This document shows, piece by piece, positions 23,790-32,851 of a DNA stretch of 64,000 bases (the first letter of the stretch is position 1; every line of letters starts with the position of its first letter). The stretch comes from Branchinecta lynchi (Eukaryota; Arthropoda; Branchiopoda; Anostraca; Branchinectidae). The position numbers and the translations under genes were made by a program. Under the pieces are notes generated by a model. That model was not told where the DNA came from. It saw only the letters and a list, made by a program, of their open reading frames with translations, and did not search any database. Location: the NCBI GenBank assembly GCA_023053575.1, contig JAKZAP010000009.1, positions 22,735,869-22,799,868 on the forward strand. The letters run 5' to 3'.

Positions 23790-24770
23790 TGAATACTGGT
23801 ATCACGGTCAAGTGCCCTTGGCTAACACCATGGGGAGGCAACCGCCCGACTGTTCAAGTTGTATATTCCCCAGTTTTACCTTCCCCGTAACGGGAGCAGC
23901 GTTCCCTGGTGCATCCTTTTTTGGCTCCTTGAACTTTATCCCATTGTCTGTAAAACGTTCTGAACGACCTTTGCGCCAACTTCGCGTCCTGTTACGTCAG
24001 GAAATCGATAGCGACGTCACGGACCCTCCCCTTTCTTCCTGGGAACTCTTCCTTATAGAGTCTTTCAGTGTTGTTTCGGGAATATCGCTTTGGATAGCTA
24101 GTTGATATATGGCATTGTTAGAGGCAAGCTTGTTTTTAAATGTTTTCACTGTTCGATGTACCGTATCGAAAAACCGTTAATGCTCTTGATGACTATCTCT
24201 CAATGCCGATATAGAATCTCCGGGACCTGCGGAAGAAAGGAAGAAACGGTGTTACAGCTGTTACAGATTTGAGTCGTTGAGTTTGAGTCGTTACGGACAC
24301 GTTTACTCCTTCTTCCTAAGAATCACCGACGTGTTTTGGACTTAGTCATATAGAGTATCTATTAGTTTTATATAAAAGGGAGTTGGTTCGAAAATATGCT
24401 CCATTTGCAATATTTGGTTCGCTTACATTAAAGTGGGAAGGTCAAATTGCGGTTCGGTTATGATCTGGTAGTCGGCTAGGATATCCTTCAGTATATTTCG
24501 GCCCTTCCTTCAAGCGATTTTTTCTTGGAAACAGTCGATTTTTTGTAAAATAATCGCTCGGTATCTGTCAAAAGAGTTCTTAAAAAGAGTCGTTTTTCGG
24601 TAAAAATGACCAGACAGTCGGTAAATGCCTTGCCGCACAAACATTCAAGCGAGCAGCGAAAGGTCATTACAGGAAAATTGTTTAGTGTCATCCTCCTTTG
24701 GACTCGTACCCTCTTTTTCTTTTTTTGTTTTCTTTCTTGCTCGTTACTTGTTTCCCTTATTTTTGTCTCT
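23790..24770. other. No gene; repeat U fragment and degenerate TIR debris
   Basis: 24220-24370 is an inverted copy of repeat U. 24500-24640 (CAGTCGATTTTTTGTAAAA and similar) recurs at 34400-34520. No coding feature. Confidence 0.45.
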
Positions 24771-24773
24771 TTT

Positions 24774-26407
24774 TATGGCACTTGCCCTTCGGCCAAGTGC
24801 CATATAGCGATCGCAATTTCTGTCCGTCCGTCGGTCTGTCGGTCTGTCGGTCTGTCCAGGTTTTGCTAGTTCGGGCACTTCCACATAAGCTAGGATGATA
24901 AAACTTGGCAGGCATATCAGGGACCCCAAATGATTAAGTTGGAAATAGTCACTTCCCCGATCCGAGCACCGTGGGGGGAGTGGAGGGAGGGGGAATCCGG
25001 AATCTTGAGGTATTTTTAACTTTTGAACGGGTGATCGGATCTCGATGAAACTTGATATTTGGAACGACCTCATGCCTCAGACAACCCACTTAAAATCCGG
25101 ACCGGATCCGGTGACTTTTGGGGGGAGCTGGAGGGGGCAACCGGAAATCTTGGGAAACGCTATGAGTGGAGGGATCGAGATGAAACTTGGTGGGAAGACA
25201 CCTAGCAAACACTAGATACATCGTTGACATAACCGAGCCGATTCGGGCACTGTGGGGGGGAGTGGAGGGAGGGGGAATCCGGAATCTTGAGGTATTTATA
25301 ACTTTTGAACGGGTGATCGGATCTCGATGGAACTTGATATTTGGAAAGACCTCATGCCTCAGACGACCTACTTAAAATCCGGACCGGATCCGGTGACTTT
25401 TGGGGGGAGCTGGAGGGGGCAACCGGAAATCTTGGGAAACGCTATGAGTGTAGGGATCGAGATGAAACTTGGTGGGAAGACACCTAGCAAACACTAGATA
25501 CATCATTGACATAACCGAGCCGACTCGGGTACTGTGGGGGGAGTGGAGGGAGGGGGAATCCGGAATCTTGAGGTATTTATAACTTTTGAACGGGTGATCG
25601 GATCTCGATGGAACTTGATATTTGGAAAGACCTCATCCCTCAGACGACCCACTTAAAATCTGGACCGGATCCGGTGACTTTTGGGGGGAGCTGGAGGGGG
25701 CAACCGGAAATCTTGGGAAACGCTATTAGTGGAGGGATCGAGATGAAACTTGGTGGGAAGACACCTAGCAAACACTAGATACATCGTTGACATAACCGAG
25801 CCGATTCGGGCACTGTGGGGGGAGTAGAGGGAGGGGGAATCCGGAATCTTGAGGTATTTATAACTTTTGAACGGGCGATCGGATCTCAATGGAACTTGAT
25901 ATTTGGAAAGACCTCATCCCTCAGACGACCCACTTAAAATCTGGACCGGATCCGGTGACTTTTGGGGGGAGCTGGAGGGGGCAACCGGAAATCTTTGGAA
26001 ACGCTATGAGTGGAGGGATCGAGATGAAACTTGGTGGGAAGACACCTAGCAAACACTAGATACATCATTGACATAACCGAGCCGATTCGGGCACTGTCGG
26101 GGGAGTGGAGGGAGGGGGAATCCGGAATCTTGAGGTATTTATAACTTTTGAACGGGTGACCGGATCTCGATGAAACTTGATATATGGAAAGACCTCATGC
26201 CTCAGACGACCCACTTAAAATCTGGACCGGATCCGGTGACTTTTGGGGGGAGCTGGAGGGGAGAACCGGAAATATTGGAAAACGCTATGAGTGGAGGGAT
26301 CGAGATGAAACTTGGTGGGAAGACACCTAGCAAACACTAGATATATCATTGACATAACCGAGCCGTGCCTACTCGTAACAAGTGCCATATGAGCTCGTAG
26401 CTCTTGT
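24774..26407 (-). mobile_element. Satellite-cored element Q, copy 2
   Basis: Minus orientation. Its right-end cap is at 24775-24870 (ATGGCACTTGCCCTTCGGCC then a (TCCG/TCTG)n tract) and its left-end cap at 26370-26407 (CAAGTGCCATATGAGCTCGT then AGCTCTTG). In between are nearly identical 282-bp units; the anchor GACATAACCGAGCCGA recurs at about 25225, 25508, 25788, 26070 and 26352. This is the most homogeneous of the three cores. No coding domain. Confidence 0.9.
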
Positions 26408-26409
26408 TC

Positions 26410-27068
26410 ATTTAAAGTTGAAACCATTATTTTTTCGTCTCCTCCCTTTTTTCTCCTCCCAATGTGCGGACAATTTTTCACTTAATGTGAGTATGACCTG
26501 AGCTTTCAGATCTTCGTTGGTAAATTTTTAGTGTTAGTTATTGGGGGGATGGGGAGGATTGGTTGGTAAAAGTAATGGGAAGTAAATTATTTGTGATACT
26601 GAAAAGTTGGGAATATTCCTTTCGGTTTCGATGAACCACAGAGAAAGGTTCCTGTAAAGGATGTGCAAAATAGTTATCATTTATTTGCGTTTTGTTTGTG
26701 TTTATTTTTTCCCATGGCCTTTATGCTTTCAGTGGAATAAATCTATCTTATAAGTAAGTAAGTGTATTTATAACCCACAAAATGATTTACAACATAAGAG
26801 TGGGGAGTAGAAGAGATAAATAGAAATAAAAAGAAAAGAACAAAAGATAACAAGAAAATAACATACAAACAGACAATACGCATCAGCTATCAGCCAAAAA
26901 GTCTAATCAGTCGATGATGCGGCAACAGACGTAGTCAAGACTTCTGACGGAATCAGTTAGTTGATTATCTTTGTTTGTTTAATTAATATCGGTTATTTCC
27001 CTGCCCTAGCTAAGCACTCCAGTGCAGGCAGGAGTGTTAATTGTGTATTTTTTTTGTCTTTCAATGTA
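26410..27068. other. No gene seen; LINE 3' tail
   Basis: (AAGT)n at 26752-26765 followed by TATTTATAACCCACAAAATG marks a minus-strand LINE 3' end to about 26900. Confidence 0.5.
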
Positions 27069-27069
27069 G

Positions 27070-27238
27070 TCAAATGAAACTGAAACGGGAGGGCCCTTCT
27101 CATGCTGTAGGCTATCTTGAAGAAACGAACATGCAATCATGGATAAAAAAAATCACTGCTGAACCTGCAAATCCTGCAATCATCGATGAAAGAGGACCCT
27201 TGCCAAGAATAGCTAAAATATCACTGAAAAATATCTAG
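27070..27238 (+). CDS. Unidentified possible terminal exon
   Basis: A pyrimidine-rich acceptor (TTTTTTTTGTCTTTCAATGTAG ends 27069, long T tract) precedes 55 codons to TAG 27236-27238. The peptide includes QMKLKREGPSHAVGYLEE, MQSWIKKITAEPANPAII and RGPLPRIAKISLKNI, with protein-like composition. It would need an upstream exon ending in phase 2, which I could not find. Its 3' end is duplicated downstream (27338-27460). Family not recognised; it could be a gene relic. Confidence 0.35.
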
Positions 27239-27462
27239 CTGACTGCTTCAAACATTTTTTTTTACATACATGAACTTTTTTGTCTAAAAACATTGATTTT
27301 GTTTTGTTTTCAGAAGATTTGTTGGACAAGTGGATGGCTAAAATATCACTGAAAATATCCTAGCTGACTGCTGCAAAATTTTTTTTTTTTTTTACATACA
27401 TGAATTTTTTATGTCTAAAAGCATTGATTTTGTTTCGTTTTCATAAGATTTGTTGGAAATGC
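27211..27462 (+). repeat. Tandem duplication of about 127 bp
   Basis: GCTAAAATATCACTGAAAAA and the following TAGCTGACTGCT, T-run, TACATACATGAA, GTCTAAAA and AGATTTGTTGG are present twice (27211-27335 and 27338-27462), with different T-run lengths. The duplicated piece includes the stop of the exon-like ORF. Confidence 0.85.
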
Positions 27463-27548
27463 AAGGCAGCCTATATCGTCATAATTGCATCATACCATCA
27501 ATATTGTATTTATCAGTGAAAATCTTGACCATTTTGAAATAATTGAAG

Positions 27549-27720
27549 ATAGATAGATAGATTGATAAATCTTTTTATTCACTAAAAACTTATGATGGCT
27601 CACGCCAAATTTGTTTGGTATAGTCATGGATACAACTTATGAGCACACATAATAGGCCTACGCATATAGGGCTACAACGGTCATAAATAACGTTATAAAT
27701 TTAAACTAGCAGCTCAGCTT
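27549..27720 (-). mobile_element. LINE 3' tail fragment with (GATA)n
   Basis: GATAGATAGATAGATTGATA then AATCTTTTTATTCACTAAAA: a minus-strand LINE 3' end like the one at 54058. Confidence 0.5.
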
Positions 27721-27788
27721 ATGCTTCGTTATACAACTTTAAAAATGTAGGGACAAAACTTTTTCCAACCCTCTGGTGGGCACATTTA

Positions 27789-28076
27789 GAGCGTGTTCCA
27801 TCCTACTTACCGTAGTTACTACGCATGACGGCACGAATTCTGGCTTTTTCCGTCGGAACGACTTTTCTATTTTCCGCAGAATACCATACCACGGGCGAAT
27901 CCGACCAATCACGATTCAGAGATCCGTAGTTACTACGCTCCCGAGCGTGGTAAGCAAATAGTTACTATTAGTTACTATTTCGAGAAGGTTGGAACGGTCA
28001 GGGTAGTAACTTTTGCTGAGGTTGGAACGGAAATAGTAACTAATAGTTACTATTGGTACGAGGGTGGAACACGCTC
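27789..28076 (+). mobile_element. MITE family A, complete copy flanked by TTA
   Basis: 288 bp, GAGCGTGTTCCATCC to GGGTGGAACACGCTC, with TTA at 27786-27788 and 28077-28079. The right TTA is also the left duplication of element H. Confidence 0.92.
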
Positions 28077-28079
28077 TTA

Positions 28080-28543
28080 GAACGTGTCCGAAAGCTCCGA
28101 AACGAACGAAAATGCTGAGTTAATTCAGTATTTGATGCAGCATTTCGCTTTCGGACTTAAATTTTCGATCGTTAATGCAGCACAGCATAAAATTTAGCGA
28201 AAAATTCAACAAGAATGCTGAATTTTCATGAAGAAACTGGGGAGTACAGCGATTCTCTCAGTTTTTTTCGGCGGCAAACATAACAAATTCAAAAAGACAA
28301 CTGACAATTCGGCAAACATTCCTAAAAGACAACTGGCGATCATGGCCAACGAAGAAAGGAAAGATAAGAAGGTTGGATATCAGTAGCTCATCCATTTTGT
28401 CAGCTTTATACAGCGTATTCTTTTTTCTTCTTCTTCTTCCTGACTTAAATTTTGGTATTCTCGAAGTGTCAGAGAGAAGCTTTTGGACAAAAAAAAGAAG
28501 AAAATGCAGCATTTTACAGCACCAAAAGTTTTCGGACACGTTC
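28080..28543. mobile_element. TTA-duplicating TIR element H
   Basis: 464 bp from GAACGTGTCCGAAAGC to GTTTTCGGACACGTTC, with TTA at 28077-28079 and 28544-28546. The termini resemble those of MITE A (GAGCGTGTTCC against GAACGTGTCC), suggesting the same transposase superfamily. The 99-codon minus frame inside has no transposase motif. Confidence 0.85.
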
Positions 28544-28738
28544 TTAATTGGCTGCAACTTTTCAGCCGCAGTAGCTATCTTGCGAGGGATTTGTCAGCTT
28601 TTCAGAAGGGAAAATATTTTTGTTGATTGGGTGTTTCAGAGACATGGTGATTCTACAAACTAGGTACGTTTGTGGTAGACTAGAATTCACTGCTTTGGGG
28701 AACCTATTCTATCTCGGGTTATAGTAGGCTACTATTCG

Positions 28739-28868
28739 CACACACACATAGTCCGATTTTTGCTGTCGGATGCGAATTTCCTCCTTTTCTCCGGAATTTC
28801 GCATATAGGTTTCCTCATCGTGAGAGACGAATTTCGCATGCGAAATCTTATCGGACTATGTGTGAACG
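28739..28868. repeat. Foldback repeat with CACACATAGTCCGA ends
   Basis: CACACATAGTCCGATTTTTG at the left is inverted as ATCTTATCGGACTATGTGTG at the right, about 130 bp. The right-end half alone recurs at 29128-29170 and 30108-30146, each abutting element C. Confidence 0.7.
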
Positions 28869-29170
28869 TAGCTTGCCGGTTTTCACCGGATTCCGGGTAA
28901 ACTACTTGTCCGGCAACAAAATAACTTTCATATTCGGATTCAGCATGTCTCCTTACCCCTAAATCAACTATCTCAATAGCTTTTACAAAAATGTTTTGTT
29001 TGCCCCTTAATTTGAGACCCCCTCCCCGATCCCTAAATGTAGAGCTACAGAGCCCATCTACGAACTTGACCTTACCCTTGACCCAAAGAATCCTCACAGG
29101 GTTGTCAGGTTTCCTCATAGTGACGCTAATTTCTAATGCGAAATCTTATCGGACTATGTGTGAACGTAGC

Positions 29171-29544
29171 TTAACGGACCGCGCCGTGCCTATAATGCTA
29201 ATGAAGCCTACTTCCTTAATTACATGCATTAAATATTAAGCCCGGAAACCCACATTCCATATGCTAAGTTCTATTCCCGCCACGATACCTCACTAATCTT
29301 TGCACTTGCCACGATTCACTATTTTCCATGCACCTTATGCTCCCCGGCGAGTGTTCGCGTATCATTCTGTTGTTGCACCAGACCGTGAATTTTGCCGGGT
29401 TTTCGCTATTTCAGTGGGTCTAGGAAAAGGATTAAAACAGCCAAAGCCGTGGATAATCTTTTAAGAGCAGAGCCTAATTTTACAGTATTCAAATGGTTTT
29501 GAATATTGGAACATTAGCAGTAAATAGTTCGAGGTGTGCTTTAA
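29171..29544 (-). mobile_element. TTAA element C, minus copy (joined to D)
   Basis: Colinear with 12133-12486 (landmarks CTTTGCACTTGCCACGAT, GGCGAGTGTTCGCGTATC, GACCGTGAATTTTGCCG). Its right TTAA (29541-29544) is the left end of D copy 3. Confidence 0.8.
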
Positions 29545-29945
29545 AGGACACCTGAACAATGAAACCATACTTGAACACACCCTAGAGAATACATTTACAG
29601 GCATGGCCACGGAGACCATTCTTCTTCTGAGCGTGACGTTTTCAAAATAGGGATATTCGTTTTTGGCCAAGACAAAAAGCTCAATTCATTCAAATCTTGT
29701 ACAGCGCTGGCCGGATCGTATTGGGCTTAACTAGTTAAAAAGTATTCCAGAAGAAGGACTGATTGGAGACATTTGTTCATTTTTAAAATTGTTCGGTACT
29801 GACATAAGGACAGATGCAAAATGGAGCAAAAATCATAGCTTGGAAACACTATTTCGTATTTGGATTGGGTTTTCTGCTGGCAATGTTAACAAAAGTCATA
29901 CAGATAGGGATGATAATTGGTACTCTTCATTCAGGTGTCCTTTAA
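29541..29945 (+). mobile_element. TTAA-bounded TIR element D, copy 3
   Basis: TTAAAGGACACCTGAACAAT to CATTCAGGTGTCCTTTAA. It has a short internal deletion relative to copies 1 and 2, near 29665 and 29725. Confidence 0.88.
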
Positions 29946-30210
29946 AAAAGGCTTCTCGAGACGAGTCCATAGTCCCGAGTTCATAGCTCTGGCGGACGGA
30001 CAGTTCCGTGAAAGACGAGTCCGAGACGAATCCGAGTCCTTGAAAAAGGCGTCTCGAGTCGAGTCCAGAGTCTGAGTCCACCAGCTCTGCCTCAAAGTGA
30101 GGCGAATTTCGCATGCGAAATCTTATCGGACTATGTGTGAACGTAGCTTAAAGGACCCGTCGTGTCTATAATGCCAATGCAACCTGCTTCCTTAATTACA
30201 TTAATTAATT

Positions 30211-30590
30211 CTTAAAGGACCCCTCGCACTATTTACTCGTCAACTTACAGTATTTTAAAATATTTGAATACTTTAAAACTACGCTGCGCTTTCAACAAAC
30301 AACGCACGATTTTTGCTGTTTTAAGCCTTTTCCGGGACCCGTTGACTTGTAGCGAAAACAGGGAAACAATTTACGTAACCGTTTTTTTATGGAAAAACTT
30401 CTCGCAGACAACCGTCGACAGCGTGATAGACATCGAAGGTAGCAAAACACGGCAAGTGAGAAAATCAGCGTGGTTTTGTTAGAGGGGTTAGACTGTACCG
30501 TACGAAATTGGGGTCACCGAGTTTAGAAATATAGTGAGTGATTATGGAAGTAGGTTGCATTAGTATTATAAGATAAGACAGGTCCTTTAA
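30211..30590 (+). mobile_element. TTAA element C, plus copy (pair 2)
   Basis: CTTAAAGGACCCCTCGCAC to GACAGGTCCTTTAA, colinear with 12483-12863. It is followed directly by a left-truncated minus C copy. Confidence 0.88.
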
Positions 30591-30885
30591 GCTCGGAAAC
30601 CAAATTTCATATGTTACGTTCTATTTCCGCTAACGATACCTCACTGATCTTTGCACTTGCCACGTTTCACTGTTTTCAATGCACCTTATGCTCCCGGCGA
30701 GTGTTCGCGTATCATTCTGTTGATGCACCAGACCGTGAATTTTGCCGAGTTTTCGCTAGAAGTCAATGGGTATGGGAAAAGGCTTAACACACCCAAAGCC
30801 GTACATAATCTGTCTGATTTTACAGTATTCAAATGGTTTTGAATATTGGAACATAAGCAGTAAACAGTTTGAGGTGTGCTTTAAG
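30587..30885 (-). mobile_element. TTAA element C, minus copy, left-truncated
   Basis: It begins after the TTAA at 30587-30590 with GCTCGGAAACCAAATTTC and ends ...GAGGTGTGCTTTAA. It lacks the first 80 bp or so of the family, which is present at 30147-30210 as an isolated fragment. Confidence 0.75.
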
Positions 30886-30889
30886 CAAG

Positions 30890-31180
30890 AAAAGAAATTT
30901 TGTGAGACAGTCTAGGACATCATGAGTTCTTTTCCCGAGTCATTTATCACGTTATCCAGCGCGGAGAAGGTCTAGGTCACCTCTCCAGCCAAGAAAGATC
31001 ATTAAACGAGGAAGTGTCTACATGATATTAGAGCCCTCAGACAGAGCTTGTCTGAAGAATATTGGACGCTGGGTTTTTCGGTCGTACCAGAGTCGAGTAG
31101 GAAGACAATATAAGATGACGAACAACAGTAAACAGTAGAAAGGGACAAACATGCTTAAAGGACACCTCACGTTGTTTATG
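30890..31180. other. No gene seen
   Basis: Short unique stretch; a CTTAAAGGACACCTCACG sequence at 31154 resembles a lone TTAA-element terminus. Confidence 0.5.
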
Positions 31181-31186
31181 TCCCAG

Positions 31187-31345
31187 CAGGCCCGTATCCA
31201 GGAATTTATCCGGGGGGGGGGGGGGGGGGTCCTGCGGGTGGAAAAAAAAGACATATATCAGAGGGAAAAGCCTATAAAAATTATTATTTTTTATGTTTCG
31301 GGGGGGGGTCAACCCCTTACCCCCACCCCCCTGGATACGGCATTG
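31187..31345. mobile_element. Short hAT-like MITE V with 8-bp duplication
   Basis: 159 bp, CAGGCCCGTATCC to GGATACGGCATTG (imperfect inverted ends), flanked by TGTCCCAG at 31179-31186 and 31346-31353. G-run (31212-31230) and C-rich right arm can fold on each other. Confidence 0.88.
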
Positions 31346-31359
31346 TGTCCCAGTTGTAA

Positions 31360-31790
31360 ATATTTCTAACCTGATTAGCAAGTACAGTTCAAAAATTGAG
31401 TCCCACCCCCGGAACATCAGTTATAATTGTTGATTCTTTCAATGTGTAAATGTTCAGTGTGTTCCTTGTTTTTTGCTTTTTCCTTTGTACTCTTTCCTTT
31501 CTGTTTGTCGGGGGGGGGGGGGTAATAAATTAAAAATTACTCTCCTTGTAACATATTACCCACGGCTTTAGCTGTTTTACGCATTTCTCCAGGCCCGTTG
31601 GCTTCTAGCAAATCACGGAAAATCACAATTTTTTTTAAACATTTAATATATTTACAGTTAGCGTTATAGCATGTTATAGCGTTATTGCTTAGCATGTGTG
31701 TCATTATTGTGACGCAGCAACTCCCTTACAGTTTAAATTTGACCCTGATTGAATCTTTTATGTAATTCAGTGTGGTGAAATGAAGTTTGT
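31360..31790. other. No gene seen
   Basis: G13 run near 31510-31522 and AT-rich sequence; no feature supported. Confidence 0.5.
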
Positions 31791-31794
31791 AAAG

Positions 31795-32010
31795 TGAAAC
31801 TCAGTCAAAATATAATTGGGAGGAAGAAGAAATGTACAGTGAACAAAAAAATAAACAATCAAAACTGGGCCAGAAGGAGTTACTGGCCCATGGGGACAAC
31901 TGCAGGAAATGTATAGCAAATTGCAATAGACGTTTTGAACACTGAGGTTGAGATAATTTGTTTTGAGGCAGACAAAAACTGCCAAATTGGAGAAAGAGCA
32001 AGAAGATTTT
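31795..32010 (-). pseudogene. LINE ORF2 C-terminal fragment
   Basis: The minus-strand frame contains QFAIHFLQLSPWASNSF, closely resembling KFAKYLLHLPPWTSNSF near the C terminus of the ORF2 at 54856-57492. This is therefore a 5'-truncated, decayed member of the same or a sister LINE family. Its upstream end falls in the tandem duplication at 31972. Confidence 0.7.
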
Positions 32011-32560
32011 TCTTTTTTTTTTTACGTCTCCATTATTATTCCGATGTACAAAGATATATCAGCGTTGACAAGCATGGCTTAATGCGAAATATAGGAATCT
32101 GATAGGTATTTTTAATTGATTATTTAAGTATTAGTAATAATAATAGTTTATTTGCCCAAAAAGTCGGAGGCTGTGGTATATTGCGTAATATTTCGCAGGA
32201 AAATGGAAAAGCTGATACACAAAAACATCCCTAACATCTAAACAGCTTATACTTTTTATCCTTTCAGACAAAACTGCCAAATTGGGGAAAGAGCAAAAAG
32301 ATTTTTTTTTTTTGTATTGACGTCTCCATTATTATTCCCATGTACAACGATATATCAGCGTTGACAAGCATCGCTTAATGTGAAATATAGGAATCTGGTA
32401 GGTCTGTTTAATTATTTATTTATAATAATAGTTTATTTGGCCCAAAAAGCCGGAGGGCGTGGTATATTGCTTAATATTTCGCAGGAAAATGGAAAAGCTG
32501 ATACACAAAAATGTCCCTAACATCTAGACAGCTTATACTTGTTATCCTTTGATCCGCTTA
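31972..32560 (+). repeat. Tandem duplication of about 295 bp upstream of hexokinase
   Basis: Copy 1 (31972-32267) and copy 2 (32268-32560) share AACTGCCAAATTGG, GACGTCTCCATTATTATTCC, TATATCAGCGTTGACAAGCA and GTATATTGC/TTAATATTTCGCAG. The duplicated unit includes part of the LINE remnant. Copy 2 ends about 200 bp before the hexokinase start codon. Confidence 0.85.
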
Positions 32561-32761
32561 AGCGAATAAACTGGATAAACTCGCTGGACGAGTTTACGGT
32601 TCATGCCGCGCTGATCTCTGATTGGCTGGAGCGCGGTCAGACCTCCGGGATTAAACTCATAAGCTTGCCTCTTACTTTTGCCGTTTTGCCAGTGTTGAAA
32701 AAATTTGGCAGTGTCGTTTTGTCGATTGAAGTATAAAGAAGTGAATTGAAACTCTGAAATC
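32560..32761 (+). promoter_or_regulatory. Putative proximal region of hexokinase
   Basis: Unique, relatively GC-rich sequence between the tandem duplication and the first ATG. It contains an inverted CCAAT box (GATTGGCTGG at about 32619-32628). A TATAAA at 32732-32737 lies only 25 bp from the ATG, too close for a usual TATA role unless the leader is almost absent. Start of transcription cannot be fixed. Confidence 0.3.
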
Positions 32762-32851
32762 ATGATTGAGAGTACACGAATCCTCTGGCAGACTCTGCTG
32801 GCCCTTTGGAAGAAATTGCGAGCAACTCCTTCAGCTGGTACTATGAAGCTT
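32762..32851 (+). CDS. Hexokinase exon 1 (N-terminal 30 residues)
   Basis: ATG 32762 opens 30 codons (MIESTRILWQTLLALWKK, then LRATPSAGTMKL) ending at a consensus donor GTAAGT at 32852, phase 0, which matches the acceptor phase of exon 2. Hexokinase catalyses ATP-dependent phosphorylation of glucose to glucose 6-phosphate, the entry step of glycolysis. The N terminus is the variable part of the family; here it has a hydrophobic/amphipathic segment (ILWQTLLALW) followed by basic residues. It could bind membrane like the N termini of vertebrate HK1/HK2, but that is speculative. The exon is inferred from ATG, donor and phase; an alternative first exon in the 5.8-kb intron 1 is possible. Confidence 0.6.

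Noticed and set aside
23321..23890. 189-codon frame
   Set aside because: It runs from the tip of Z through D into unrelated flank; produced by insertion junctions.
32732..32737. TATA box for hexokinase
   Set aside because: Only 25 bp from the start codon, which would leave almost no leader; kept only as a note under the promoter region.
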